DNA from: Dipylidium caninum
Lineage: Eukaryota > Platyhelminthes > Cestoda > Cyclophyllidea > Dipylidiidae
Assembly (NCBI GenBank): GCA_017562135.1
Contig: QEYB01001157.1
Span: 1-64,000, forward strand
DNA: 64,000 bases
Reading direction: 5' to 3'
Shown: positions 12,251 to 22,523 of the stretch, piece by piece
How the letters are laid out: each line of letters starts with the position of its first letter
Numbering within the stretch: the stretch's first letter is position 1
Notes under the pieces: model-generated
The model's database searches: none
The model's input: only the letters and a program-made list of their open reading frames with translations
Told to the model about the DNA's origin: nothing
Position numbers and translations under genes: made by a program

Positions 12251-12588
12251 CTTCAAACCCGACTTAGTTGTGGTGCTGCAGGCTGTAGAAAAACAATCAC
12301 CTTGTAATGAGTCTCACCCAATTTCTCTGCCGTTTAGTTGACCCCAGTGCCGAGGCAAAAGCCGCCTCTAGATAGAGCCTTTGCATCTTGCAAACAGGAG
12401 CAGAAAGTGTCCAGTATTCGGCGAAGTCCTGACCATCGATTTGAGCTACGAGTTCACCATTCCACATCTCCTTTCCTACTGGAAACTTGCACACACCCAC
12501 CATTTAACCAAAGCCGATAGTGTGCAAGAATATATAATTCTTGTGCCTGGGCGTATAAATTCCTTGACGGAATCCGTCAGCCCATCAA

Positions 12589-13382
12589 ATGTCCACTTTG
12601 AGCCTCTTCGCTTTTCTTCTCTCTGCCAATTTTCTTGGCGGTGTTTTTCTGCTGTTCATCGCCACCGCCTAAGAAGCCTCTGCAGATGCGTGTTCACTCC
12701 GACGCAGTGGTCAACGGTTAGTCGCCAACTTTGCCTTTTGCCCCCATGATTACTTTCCCTCCTGCGCTCCTCTCCTCGTACAATTAAACCTCTCTGCCTA
12801 GAACCCTGTTACCCGCGAAGATCACGCATTTGGCTCAGGATATTATAAGCATTGTTGACAACTTGGTGCTGTCCAATCTCCTCCACTTGACAGTTGAAGA
12901 TCCTGGCCTGAATAAAAAATGGTGGCTAAATGCCCACAAAATTGAATGGCGGACGACTCTGCTAGACGACAAACCCGCAACCGAGCGGATTGGCATTTCT
13001 GTGAGAGGCAAACACATCCCTGTCAGTAGCACTCAAATTTTGGACCCGAATCGAAAGTAAGATTGCTTTAATTCGGCTTCTCTCTTCTTCACCCCGCCCC
13101 CCTCCCTGCCTCCCTCCTTCTCTTTAGCAAAACCGAATTCTACGTCTACGTAATCGAGGAATTTAGATTCAAGGCGGTGTTAAGTTACTACTGGAAAAGC
13201 AGGACGGTTGGCGTAGTGGACGCGTGGGATTACACGTTGGTGGAGGGTTCTCCCAAACAAAGAATTCCCCTCGCAAAAGAGACATCAACCAGGCCATTGT
13301 GGACGGCTTCGCAGCCACGTTTAAGTTGTCCTCATGCCGTGCTGATTGGAATGTTGATCCAAATGTCATTTTGGTTGAATAA
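12589..13382 (+). pseudogene. Secreted-protein family copy D, left-arm version (frame-broken)
   Basis: Upstream is a TATA-like box (GCGTATAAATTCC, 12,551-12,563). Exon 1 is 12,589-12,716 and encodes a hydrophobic signal-type stretch. Exon 2 is 12,802-13,056 (helical start, then VEDPGLNKKWW, EWRTTLLDDK, ISVRGKHI). Exon 3 is 13,128-13,382 (VLSYYWKSRTVGVVDAWDY). Exon 1 is 128 bases here and 126 in the right arm, where copies E' and F have 127. Exon 2 here has CCC where the right arm has CCCC near its start. Exon 3 has CCCC at 13,264-13,267 where the right arm has CCCCC, which shifts the frame before the conserved IVDGFAATFKLSSC end. As written it cannot be translated through, but the two arms together would be consistent with one intact gene. 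Function unknown; probably secreted. Confidence 0.7.
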
Positions 13383-13624
13383 ACAAGTGAGGAATCACCT
13401 TTGCTACTTGAAGCACACGAGGAAGGAAGGCCTCTTTTCTTGTCCATTCCAGGCGCCGTCACAATCTTGCTGCCTTTCAGGCGCAGTGGGCTGTAACTGA
13501 AGTGTTTTGGTAGTCGCTGGCTGAAGGAGAGGGGAGTAAAGGGGTTGCAAGTAGTTGGAAGGAGTGACTAGAGTGAGTTGGCCGTACCCGACAACTGTGT
13601 GAGGGGAAGATGTTGTTGTTGCTG

Positions 13625-13627
<3 letters not shown>

Positions 13628-13690
<63 letters not shown>
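13628..13690 (+). repeat. (CTG)21 triplet tract
   Basis: Twenty-one uninterrupted CTG units. The right-arm partner at 25,095-25,127 has eleven CAG units, and this accounts for the 30-base offset between the arms. On the minus strand the tract reads CAG and ends a glutamine run at an in-frame TAG. Confidence 0.95.
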
Positions 13691-13691
13691 A

Positions 13692-13971
13692 ACACCACGG
13701 CGACTCATGAGGTATCGAAAGTCTGAGTTCACACGTCCCTTGCCTGATAAGGTGGTGAGGCAACTGACTATCAGGGAAGAGCGAAAGGCGCCTCCCGACT
13801 CCGCGTTCCAAAGTGCCATGTGGTCGAATTCTTTGGGACTGCGTCTCCACTCGCAATGCTTTGCGGGTAAACGAAGTGAGTAGAGCAACGACTTCCCTCA
13901 ATCGCCTCCCATTCAAAGCGTTCGATGTGGGCCTGGTGAATGTGGCATCCTCCGTCCTTTTCAACTGCCAT
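13692..13971 (-). pseudogene. Unidentified ORF with polyglutamine end, left-arm version
   Basis: Mirror of the open frame at 24,812-25,129. The frame starts MAVEKDGGCHIHQ. At the position reading CCGCAAAAGC in the right arm, this copy has one A fewer (CCGCAAAGC), so the frame is lost after FVYPQ. The other frames across this stretch are open only because of the triplet repeat. I do not recognise the product. Confidence 0.35.
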
Positions 13972-13999
13972 TCTCAGAGTTTAGAGACGACCTGCCGAC

Positions 14000-15560
14000 T
14001 TTCTTGCAACTTGTTGCGTTCACACAGAGGGAAATTCGTGTGGACTGCTGTGAGGCCTTAGAGTAACGCGAGACCTCATCATTCCTCACATCCTGTAGAT
14101 CACACGAATATTAGCGGTCAATTGGCTGTTGCGGAGGACAAAATACGACTCGTCTGGAGCCAAAAGTCTTCGCGTCGGGTGAAAGTGGCTCGTTTCTACT
14201 CGTTACGCCCCAGTGGGTTCGTAGGGTGCACCAACCACTCGACTTGCAAATGCTAGGAAATTAATTCTATAGAGAAATCCTCTAAACTCGTACGCGGCGA
14301 TGATTTTATCCTTTGTCCTTTTCCACTGCTTGCACCTTTGGCCGCATTCCCCTCCCCAAATCCGCTGACCACGAAGCTCCCACATAATTGCATCCCAAAC
14401 GCGCACCTCGAGTTGATGTTGCTATGTGCAAACTAGTTTGACACTCCCGCCAGAATTCGCCTCCGTCTATTTGATTCCCCATTTGACAATAGGAGCTCAT
14501 TGTTTCTGCAAGCTCGATCATGCAATTCTTCCACCGCTCCCTTTCTCACCTTCCCCTCGCATACTCGTTTCACATCCATTTGCTCCTTCACAAAACCCCA
14601 ACCGGTAGCCTTTTTGCCGCATTGGAGATCGCGGACCAGATGTAACCTCCATTGACAGAAAGCATTCCTTTCCTCTGTGCACCCACTGACGATGCATGGC
14701 GTCACACTCTGGCGCTTTAATGTCCCTTCCTGTAAACACTGCCTTCCAGGCAATGTTACTCGACCTTCGGCTGTTGCGAAATTAAAAGACGTGATTCCAA
14801 AGGGTGAGAAGTGTAATGCCAACAAAATGTAACAGTTGTCACATGCAATTGACGAAGGAAGATGTGGCGGATGGTTGAGAGGTGGGGTAGTCTCTTTCCC
14901 CCTTACCTTAACCTTGCAGACGCGGATGCAACCTGTGTTGGATGGCTTCTGGCGGCTCCGTCGATGCTTCAAGCAATTTAAGTCGACACGATGACCACCT
15001 TTGCCGAGAAAGAAATGAAAGATTTAAATGAGAGAAAGGAAAGTTGGCATGTTTCACGCTCTGTGACGATCCACTTTCTTACAATGCCACGAACATTGAA
15101 TTGCTACACCATCACTTCCGCCTTACGGGCGGAGGCTGCGTGTGCGTGTGAGCATGTGAGGGGAGGCCAACGGAGTGCAAATTAAGATTCAGACAGTGCA
15201 GGTTCTGTTGTGTGAATCAAAGGCAGTTAGGTAGACGAAGTGCACAATGTGCGTCCAAAGCGCGCCCACTTACACCCTACTCGTCCTTTCCACCTCCACC
15301 ACGATGCGGCAGAGGAGGAGGAGGAGGAGGAGGAGGGGAGGAGAGCGGCGAAGCGTTTGTGCGTAGTCAGTAGCCACTATTTGACTTGCGCGCGTTCGCA
15401 ACTTCACCAGAGCAGTCAGACACGGAGAGTGCCGGCTCAGGTGAGGAAGCGGTGTGCTGTGAGCGAGTGGATGGTAGCGAAAACTGGTCAAGACAAGAGA
15501 ATTTAACCAAATCAATGGCCCCACAGGCTCACGGACGGCTTACTCACATTAAAGTTGAGT
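14000..15560. other. Inverted-repeat arm sequence without a supported gene
   Basis: Overlapping open frames on both strands (up to 179 codons, 14,433-14,972 minus) have no domain, signal peptide or consistent splice sites. The partner frames in the right arm (23,812-24,476) are cut at different places by one-base length differences. A GGA-rich tract at 15,313-15,335 mirrors the CTC tract at 23,449-23,471, which belongs to the last exon of copy E/E'. Confidence 0.45.
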
Positions 15561-16262
15561 GGTAGCCAGTCTTAATGGCGTTCAACGATGACCTCTTGCG
15601 AGTGCGGAGACAAGCGGGTGGAATGCATATGCTTCACAGAGTACTTCCATGCCTTGTTGACCCATACTTTGCCACGTCGGCTATTGTACTTGAGTTCTAC
15701 TAGAAAACTGAGCTCCCCAATGCGGCTCACATTGGGTTGGATGGGGCTGAAGAAATGTGGTTGAAGGAGGAGCAATAGGATTCCAACAATGCTTACTTGC
15801 TATGCGTTTTTACGAATTAAGGAATTGCTGATTTGAATATCCCTTGCTGACAAGGCAACCTCAAACGCATCATTGTGTGGTTTCTGATCTACCAAGGTCA
15901 ACCTCCACTCAGAGAGATCCGTTTTCAAAACCACCAGTATCTGCCCGAGAACAGGTCTTCCAGCTTCAACTCTGTCAGTGTTTCCGAGGCCAACTGATGG
16001 GCGATTTTCAAGATATCCATGTGGATGTTATTAATACGCGGTATACGACAGGGAACTAGGAGAATAGAATGGGAGTACGGAGCGATGGAGCAATGGAAAG
16101 TGAAGAAGAAGAAAGGCGACAGTGGGTGTGCTAACCTTCTCCCTCGGCATTAATGTGAACGAGGACAAGTTCGTCTGGATTGTAGTCGTTCAAATCGCCC
16201 CGCAGACCAGCGATGGCAAAGGTCACATAGATGAGGAAAACACGCACGCAATACAGGGGCAT
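15270..16262 (-). pseudogene. Secreted-protein family copy E, left-arm version (frame-broken)
   Basis: Reverse-complement partner of copy E' (22,524-23,514). Exon 1 (16,262 down to about 16,136) is the same as in E', with signal peptide MPLYCVRVFLIYVTFAIAG, and a TATA box (TTTTATA on the plus strand at 16,317-16,323) lies upstream. In exon 2 both a T run and an A run are one base longer than in E' (GGTTTTGAAAACGG against GGTTTGAAACGG), giving a stop after YWWF. Exon 3 is the better version here: AGTTTTCTAG keeps GELSFLVELKYNSRRGKVWV open, whereas E' has one T more. Near the exon 3 end this copy has GTTGAACGCC where E' has GTGAACGCC. The frame defects complement those of E', so this may be sequencing error. 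Confidence 0.7.
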
Positions 16263-17661
16263 CCTCGCGACTTGCACTTCGACTCTGTGGCCACCAAATC
16301 GGCGCTACTTAAGCCTCTTTTATAGGCAGAACTACCAACGGGGGTGGAGAGGTCAGCGGTCCCTTCAGCTTAGGAATAAGAGTTTCCACAAAGGAGATTA
16401 GCTATAGTGAACTCGTATCCCACCTTGATTGTCGCTTCCCTGTTGCATCCTGGACATTCTATTCTCCTCTTTCCAAAATATACAAAACCCAACACATTGC
16501 CTTCCTTGCCTCGCCAATGGGTCACGTAAACAATAAGGATGTCGGGTGGCACTCACGAGGAGGTAAATACTATTCTACGGCCTACAGCGCCACAGACTGG
16601 TCAACTCCATACTTGAAGGTTCGAAGAAAGAAACGAGTGTCCTTTCCACCACATGCCATTCTACAGCCTACAACTCCACTAACACGTCGAGGGGGTACTT
16701 TTCGGAGCAAAGAAGGAAACGAGTGTCCTTTCTCCGGCATGCCAATTCACTTTCCAGTCTGCGCGGTGGAGCCTGCATTGTGGGCACGAGTCTTGACCCA
16801 TTCACTTCTAAGGAGGTGGGAAGAGTTATGTGAGCAAAAGGAAATTGGACAGGAGTCAGTGATTCGTTAAGAGATGTGCCTGACTACAAAATGGGCGAGG
16901 GGTGTGTCTGATGCACATGATTACGCGTTATTCGAAAAGGTTGAAACAACGAGAAGCAGGTAAAAGGCAGAGACGTGGAGGGATGTAGCAGTAAAGAGAC
17001 GCAGTTCATTTGTGAGGTGGGTCGCTAAGAGAAAAGATGAATGCGTTGCGGTTGAAAGCAAAAATGAGGACCATTCGAGACTCCGCGAGATGGGATGCGA
17101 TTGCTCCGACAGTGAAACGTTTCCATCTCGACACAACAGAGTCTTTTACATGACTCCGTGAAGTCCCAGCGGCGCCAGCCTCCCGCAATCGCATTTGAGT
17201 GCAGAATATTTGGCATTCGAATGGTCGTGCGAGAGGACAGTATACTTTGACTCGTTGACGTGCTTTGGCATAGCGAAACAAGAAACCAACGAATCCTTTT
17301 GCAATGCCGGACTTCCCCGTGATCTCCTTGTCTCCGTCGTTCCCTGGGTCCTCCGCAACCACCACAATAACTGATCATTGCTGGTTTATTTCATTGAGGA
17401 ACTTTCCAGCAACGGATCAGAACTGCTTGGTTGCTGTCTTGGGTGTTGACATTGAAATAAATTCTTCGATGACTGTTTCGTCTCCACAGGAGAATTCGCC
17501 TGTTTCTCCGTCAGCATTTAAACGATTAAAAGGGACAAGGCAGGGAGGAGAATTGCAATCTTCTGAAAAAAACAGAATATGGCGTATGTAGAGAGGTTAA
17601 GCGTTGCCATCCAACGTCACTCTGTTAACTGATCCACTTTGGCGCATCTCAGTAGATCAGA

Positions 17662-17875
17662 GTGCCTGGACGCAATGAATGGTGGCTGGGCATCCAACTT
17701 GACCTCATGGAGTGAGTTGATGCCTCAAAGTGGGCCTGTAATTCCACTAACGAATGCTCACTGCTACGGTGCCCAGGACACGAGGTCGCACACACACATT
17801 GCGCCGGTCTTTTCCTGAGTCCTCGGCTCCAGCTCTCGGGCCACTTGGCTTGCAACCTGTGTTGATGCAAAGCTG
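17662..17875 (+). repeat. Direct repeat flanking the spacer, left copy
   Basis: Shares AGTGCCTGGACGC, TTGACCTCATG, AGTGAGTTGATGCCTCAAAG, ATTCCACTAACGAATGCTC and TTGCGCCGGTCTTT with 21,224-21,431 in the same order and orientation. In this copy the sequence continues into the promoter of copy F. Confidence 0.85.
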
Positions 17876-17879
17876 AGGG

Positions 17880-18045
17880 ATCAGGTCCAAATATCAGCTC
17901 ACTGTGGCTGCCAACGCTTGCACATAGCGTCGCCTTCAACAGCGTTTCACGCCCCGTCAGGCGACCCATGGGTGGCCTCTTTGGCTCCCCGCAACCTCGG
18001 TGCCCGTCAAAATTGTTGCCACAAGGCGGGGCATATATAAAGGCG
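17880..18045 (+). promoter_or_regulatory. Upstream block and TATA box of copy F
   Basis: Conserved words shared with copies C and C' in order: CAGGTCCAAATA, CACTGTGG, GCACATAGCGTCGCCTTCAA, CCGTCAGGCG, then the TATA box TATATAA at 18,034-18,040. The start codon at 18,086 is 46 bases past the box. Confidence 0.75.
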
Positions 18046-18085
18046 CATGGGGGAGTGTGTGTGGTCAGAAGCCATTCTCACCGAG

Positions 18086-18938
18086 ATGATATCATTTCCG
18101 AATCTCTGCCTGCTTGCCCTGATGTCATCTTCCACCCGCGTTCTGGGTTGCTTTAACTTGTCGCCTAAACCAATGCGAATGGTGATTGTAAGAAGAAATT
18201 CACCTCTCGGAGGTGAGCCAGTCGCTGAATCCTCTGCTTCACGCACGTTCTCTTCCTGTTTGCCAGCTGTGTTCTCTACCTGTCTTAATTCCCTCCTGCC
18301 TAAAAATGTGTTAGCCAACGGAAACTACTAACATAACCACAGACGTCGTGGATATTTCGCGAAACCTGGCGTCTGAAACGTTGAAGTATATGACCATCGA
18401 AAACACTATTAGAAATAAATATTGGTGGGCAAATAACGACAATGCGAGTTGGACGACGTACCTGGTGGGAACGATGCCGCACTACGAAAAGTATTGGCTT
18501 CAAGTGATCATTAGAAACGTGACCATCAACTTCATTGAACACTACAATGCAAAAGCAAGGTGAGTTCTTCTGACAAAGTGTGCACACTAACCCTGCTCTT
18601 TCCTCCACTCCAGCGAAACCGCATTTTGATGTCGTCCAAATTGGCCAAATGTCGTTCAGCTTGTGTGTCTACCAAGACAGGAGAAGGGGTCGCATTTCCA
18701 TGGAGGACGTTTGGCGCGTGGAGGTCGCAGACGTTACTGACACCTCGTTAATGGAGGACAATAAAGACATGATCACTGATGGCATCATGAGGGGATTCGT
18801 CTTCAACATCAAGTGCGTTTTTTGTCGATCCTGTGGGGTTACTGACTTAGTTAATCCTGCTTCCGACTAATTCATCGTAATTAATTAATTGCATTTGTCC
18901 TTAATAGGCGAGCCTGGTGTCAAAGTACCCGGTTTTGA
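18086..18938 (+). CDS. Secreted-protein family copy F, four-exon model
   Basis: Unrecognised family. Exon 1 (18,086-18,212, 127 bases, phase 1 end) encodes a signal peptide (MISFPNLCLLALMSSSTRVL) and a short basic stretch. Exon 2 (18,343-18,559) encodes LASETLKYMTIENTIRNKYW and further ASWTTYLVGTMPHYEKYW, with an N-glycosylation site in NVTINFIE. Exon 3 (18,614-18,812) encodes FDVVQIGQMSFSLCVYQDRR and GRISMEDVWRVEVADVTDT. Exon 4 starts at 18,908 (KRAWCQSTRF, stop). All introns have GT and AG. The one problem is the exon 2-3 junction: exon 2 ends in phase 2, but the conserved exon 3 frame needs phase 1, so the joined message stops after six codons. Either a one-base sequence error lies in exon 2 (an A run near its end is suspicious) or the gene is dead. 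An AATAAA at 19,067-19,072 would end the transcript. Confidence 0.6.
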
Positions 18939-19066
18939 GTTCGAGAAGGGTCGCGTACATGGAGGACGCGATGAGGGCAAGCGAAGTGAGCGCAGACCAA
19001 CGTCGTAGACTGCTCCTCATGATCTTCCCCAGCAACATAAATCCTTTTTCTCAATTCCCAAGTGCG

Positions 19067-19072
19067 AATAAA
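19067..19072 (+). terminator. Polyadenylation signal of copy F
   Basis: AATAAA within GTGCGAATAAAAGCC, 128 bases after the predicted stop. Copy A has AATGAA at the matching site, and copy C' has AATAAA near 27,694. Confidence 0.6.
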
Positions 19073-21223
19073 AGCCTCTGACCAGTCAGGGGCGTCCATG
19101 CTTTGGCCACTCTTCCTCTCCCCTCCCTCATACTGCTCTCTAATGTGACCAATACAGCAATATTAAGAAGAAATTGGGGTGCTCGTAAACGTCTTTAGAG
19201 GTTTTCACTTGTTTCACAGGGATATCTTCTGCGAAGCATAGTAGAAGGAGAGTCTCCGATGCAATGTCCACGGATTGCTTTACCGCCAAGACGGGGGTGA
19301 GAATATGCACAAAGCAGTGGTTAGTGGAATCACAGTCCCCCTGTGAGGCATCAACTCACTGCAAGAGGTCAAAGTGGATGCGGGCCCAATAACTAGAATA
19401 CCATCGCTGTCACTTGCCATGTACCAGAGCATACTTTGATGATGAGGGGGAAAGGGAGACAAAGTGACCAATAATGAAGACGAAAAGAAGGCGGTCTCGG
19501 CGCCATAGGGGTTCTCAGCAGGGAGATCTTTCCCGGCCCCACCTCTTGACGCAGGCGTCAAATTGGGATGAGCAACAGGGCAGCCACAAAAGCAAGGAGG
19601 CGCTACAGAAACTTTGTTTCAATTAGTTTACAACGTTATTATTTGCGGACTCAACGGTAAAATAGAATGACAATCCTGGTGCCTGTGGCTGTTGTTCGTT
19701 TTACTAAGGGCTGAACCGGACAACCCTGACGAAACGCACTTGACAAGCACAGTCCTGCTTGACAGGCGGAATTTACGGTGGTCTGTGGTGACACGTTTCG
19801 GGTTTCACGAGAAGAGGTGTGAGCAGAAATGAGCGAATGCTTTGCTTCTGCTACGTTGGCAACCGCTGTAAACAGAACCGAGTGTGGAATTTGACAAAAT
19901 GCCACCATTGAGCAATTATGTCAACACAACGAAGTCCGCTGCCGCCTTCTTGATGCAAGAAACCTCTTTCAAACTTGTGAAACAAGGTAGCCAGGAGGTA
20001 AGGAGGTGCTGTAGAAACTTTGTCTTGGTTAGTTTGCAACGTTATCAGCGGTACAAAACAGAGTCGAACATGTCGCGAATAAAAATGTCATGCTAGTCGA
20101 CATTTTTGCGATAGATACGGACAGAGCTTTCGCACGAGCACAATTTGAGCCTTTCGATGTATGGAAAGACCTTTGACGATACTCCCCAACCTGCACTGCG
20201 TTAGACTGGGGCAGTGGACGAGGCGAGGTCCGCAAGCACTAACTCAACTTGCAGATGCTCGCTCATCCACTCACGCAGGAGTTACTCGGTGTGTCCACAT
20301 CCAAATCTGCTTGAACGATATGGTGAGACTGCACCAGAATCACTAGGTCTTTCGAGCTCCATTTAATTTCTCAGCTCCATCGTGTTCTTCCTCCATCACT
20401 CACCGATTCCCTTCTGCCTGTCTGTCTGTCTGTCCACTCCACTTCACTTCACTTTCAGTATACGCTGAATTAGCTTGGTTCTGCTCCGCTTAGAAAAACT
20501 TCAGCATACTCTACCAACTAACTTATTTACTCATTTTTATCACAAAGTGCTTCCACAGGTCGGCACGCCTACCTCGAGGTTTGCCCTCGCCCAATACCTC
20601 GGGTTAATAATGAAATGCTGATATTCAACCATTTGTAAAACTGTCACTTTCACTAGGCCACCAAGCGCTGTTTCCTTTCTTCAGGGTGGTTGGACTCATC
20701 ATTTCATTGCATTTTCGAGGCTCATTGTGACCACTCAACAATAAACACATTGTAGCCCGCAAGCCTATTATGCTGCCATTTTAAAATCGAACATTCCACG
20801 ATCTCCCTCTAATCTGGAGACGGCTCTTACGTGGCGAGGAAGATGCAGTCTGACAACTCGACCGTCATCTCTCGCCGCCACATTCATTATCCGCCTCCTC
20901 TCTGCGTGCCGACAATGTCGAGACCCCTGCGACTACCCCACTTTGTCGCCGCAAGAACCGCCACCTCACCGTGGAGAAAGCGTCAATCAGGCGGAACGTT
21001 CAGTGTCTGGTTATCATCAATTAAAAAATTATTAGAAACAAGGAGAAGAAGGTGGAAATTGTGCGGTCTCAAACAAAATGAAGAGAATTTAAGGAGACTC
21101 GTCGTTGCCATCCAGCTTCACTCTCTTGGGAGATCAACTTCGGGTAACAAGCATTGCCCATTTGGAAGTGTTCGCCGAGGCCAACGGCTAGAGGTCGAGC
21201 GTTGGAGACGCTCACTAGTCCAT

Positions 21224-21431
21224 AGTGCCTGGACGCGATGGGTGTTGGGTCCGCACCCACCTTGACCTCATGAAGTGAGTTGATGCCTCAAAGTGGGCCT
21301 GTGATTCCACTAACGAATGCTCGCTGCTAAGGTGCCCACGATACGAGGTCGCACACACGTTGCGCCGGTCTTTCTATGAGTCTTCGGCTCAATCAACCGG
21401 GTCACTTGGCTTGTAACCTTTGTCGACGCAA
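21224..21431 (+). repeat. Direct repeat flanking the spacer, right copy
   Basis: Second copy of the block at 17,662-17,875. Its similarity ends at GTCGACGCAA (21,431), only about seven bases before the right arm of the inverted repeat begins at 21,438. The block therefore marks the rearrangement breakpoint. Confidence 0.85.
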
Positions 21432-22461
21432 CGTACACAGGGAACGACGGAGATAAGGAGATCACGGGGAAGTCCGGCATTGCAAAAGGATTCGTTGGTT
21501 TCTTGTTTCGCTATGCCAAAGCACGTCAACGAGTCAAAGTATACTGTCCTCTCGCACGACCATTCGAATGCCAAATATTCTGCACTCAAATGCGATTGCG
21601 GGAGGCTGGCGCCGCTGGGACTTCACGGAGTCATGTAAAAGACTCTGTTGTGTCGAGATGGAAACGTTTCACTGTCGGAGCAATCGCATCCCATCTCGCG
21701 GAGTCTCGAATGGTCCTCATTTTTTGCTTTCAACCGCAACGCATTCATCTTTTCTCTTAGCGACCCACCTCACAAATGAACTGCGTCTCTTTACTGCTAC
21801 ATCCCTCCACGTCTCTGCCTTTTACCTGCTTCTCGTTGTTTCAACCTTTTCGAATAACGCGTAATCATGTGCATCAGACACACCCCTCGCCCATTTTGTA
21901 GTCAGGCACATCTCTTAACGAATCACTGACTCCTGTCCAATTTCCTTTTGCTCACAATAACTCTTCCCACCTCCTTAGAAGTGAATGGGTCAAGACTCGT
22001 GCCCACAATGCAGGCTCCACCGCGCAGACTGGAAAGTGAATTGGCATGCCGGAGAAAGGACACTCGTTTCCTTCTTTGCTCCGAAAAGTACCCCCTCGAC
22101 GTGTTAGTGGAGTTGTAGGCTGTAGAATGGCATGTGGTGGAAAGGACACTCGTTTCTTTCTTCGAACCTTCAAGTATGGAGTTGACCAGTCTGTGGCGCT
22201 GTAGGCCGTAGAATAGTATTTACCTCCTCGTGAGTGCCACCCGACATCCTTATTGTTTACGTGACCCATTGGCGAGGCAAGGAAGGCAATGTGTTGGGTT
22301 TTGTATATTTTGGAAAGAGGAGAATAGAATGTCCAGGATGCAACAGGGAAGCGACAATCAAGGTGGGATACGAGTTCACTATAGCTAATCTCCTTTGTGG
22401 AAACTCTTATTCCTAAGCTGAAGGGACCGCTGACCTCTCCACCCCCGTTGGTAGTTCTGCC

Positions 22462-22468
22462 TATAAAA
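22462..22468 (+). promoter_or_regulatory. TATA box of copy E'
   Basis: TATAAAA, 56 bases before the start codon at 22,524. The left arm has the mirror box at 16,317-16,323. Confidence 0.7.
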
Positions 22469-22523
22469 GAGGCTTAAGTAGCGCCGATTTGGTGGCCACA
22501 GAGTCGAAGTGCAAGTCGCGAGG

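Larger units (their letters stand above)
12050..17346 (+). repeat. Large inverted repeat, left arm
   Basis: This arm is the reverse complement of 21,438-26,690. Paired coordinates sum to 38,784-38,786 over the inner half and to about 38,755 after a triplet-tract length difference at 13.65 kb. The inner end is sharp: CCGTCGTTCCCTG at 17,334-17,346 pairs with CAGGGAACGACGG at 21,438-21,450, and flanks differ beyond. At the outer end identity decays into the related but diverged copies C and C'. Differences inside the arms are mainly single-base changes in homopolymer length. Confidence 0.95.
17347..21437. other. Spacer of the large inverted repeat
   Basis: About 4.1 kb of non-palindromic sequence between the two arms. 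It contains family copy F (18.0-19.1 kb) and two direct repeats (17,662-17,875 and 21,224-21,431). A local duplication (19,585-19,650 and 19,985-20,055, sharing AGAAACTTTGT and CAACGTTAT) and a short TGTC run near 20,418-20,434 are also present. The rest, roughly 19.3-21.1 kb, has no supported gene. Confidence 0.8.

Noticed and set aside
13404..13964. Minus-strand 186-codon frame with a long alanine run
   Set aside because: One of three frames kept open by the triplet tract. The right-arm copy is open in the same frame, but no recognisable protein sequence flanks the repeat.
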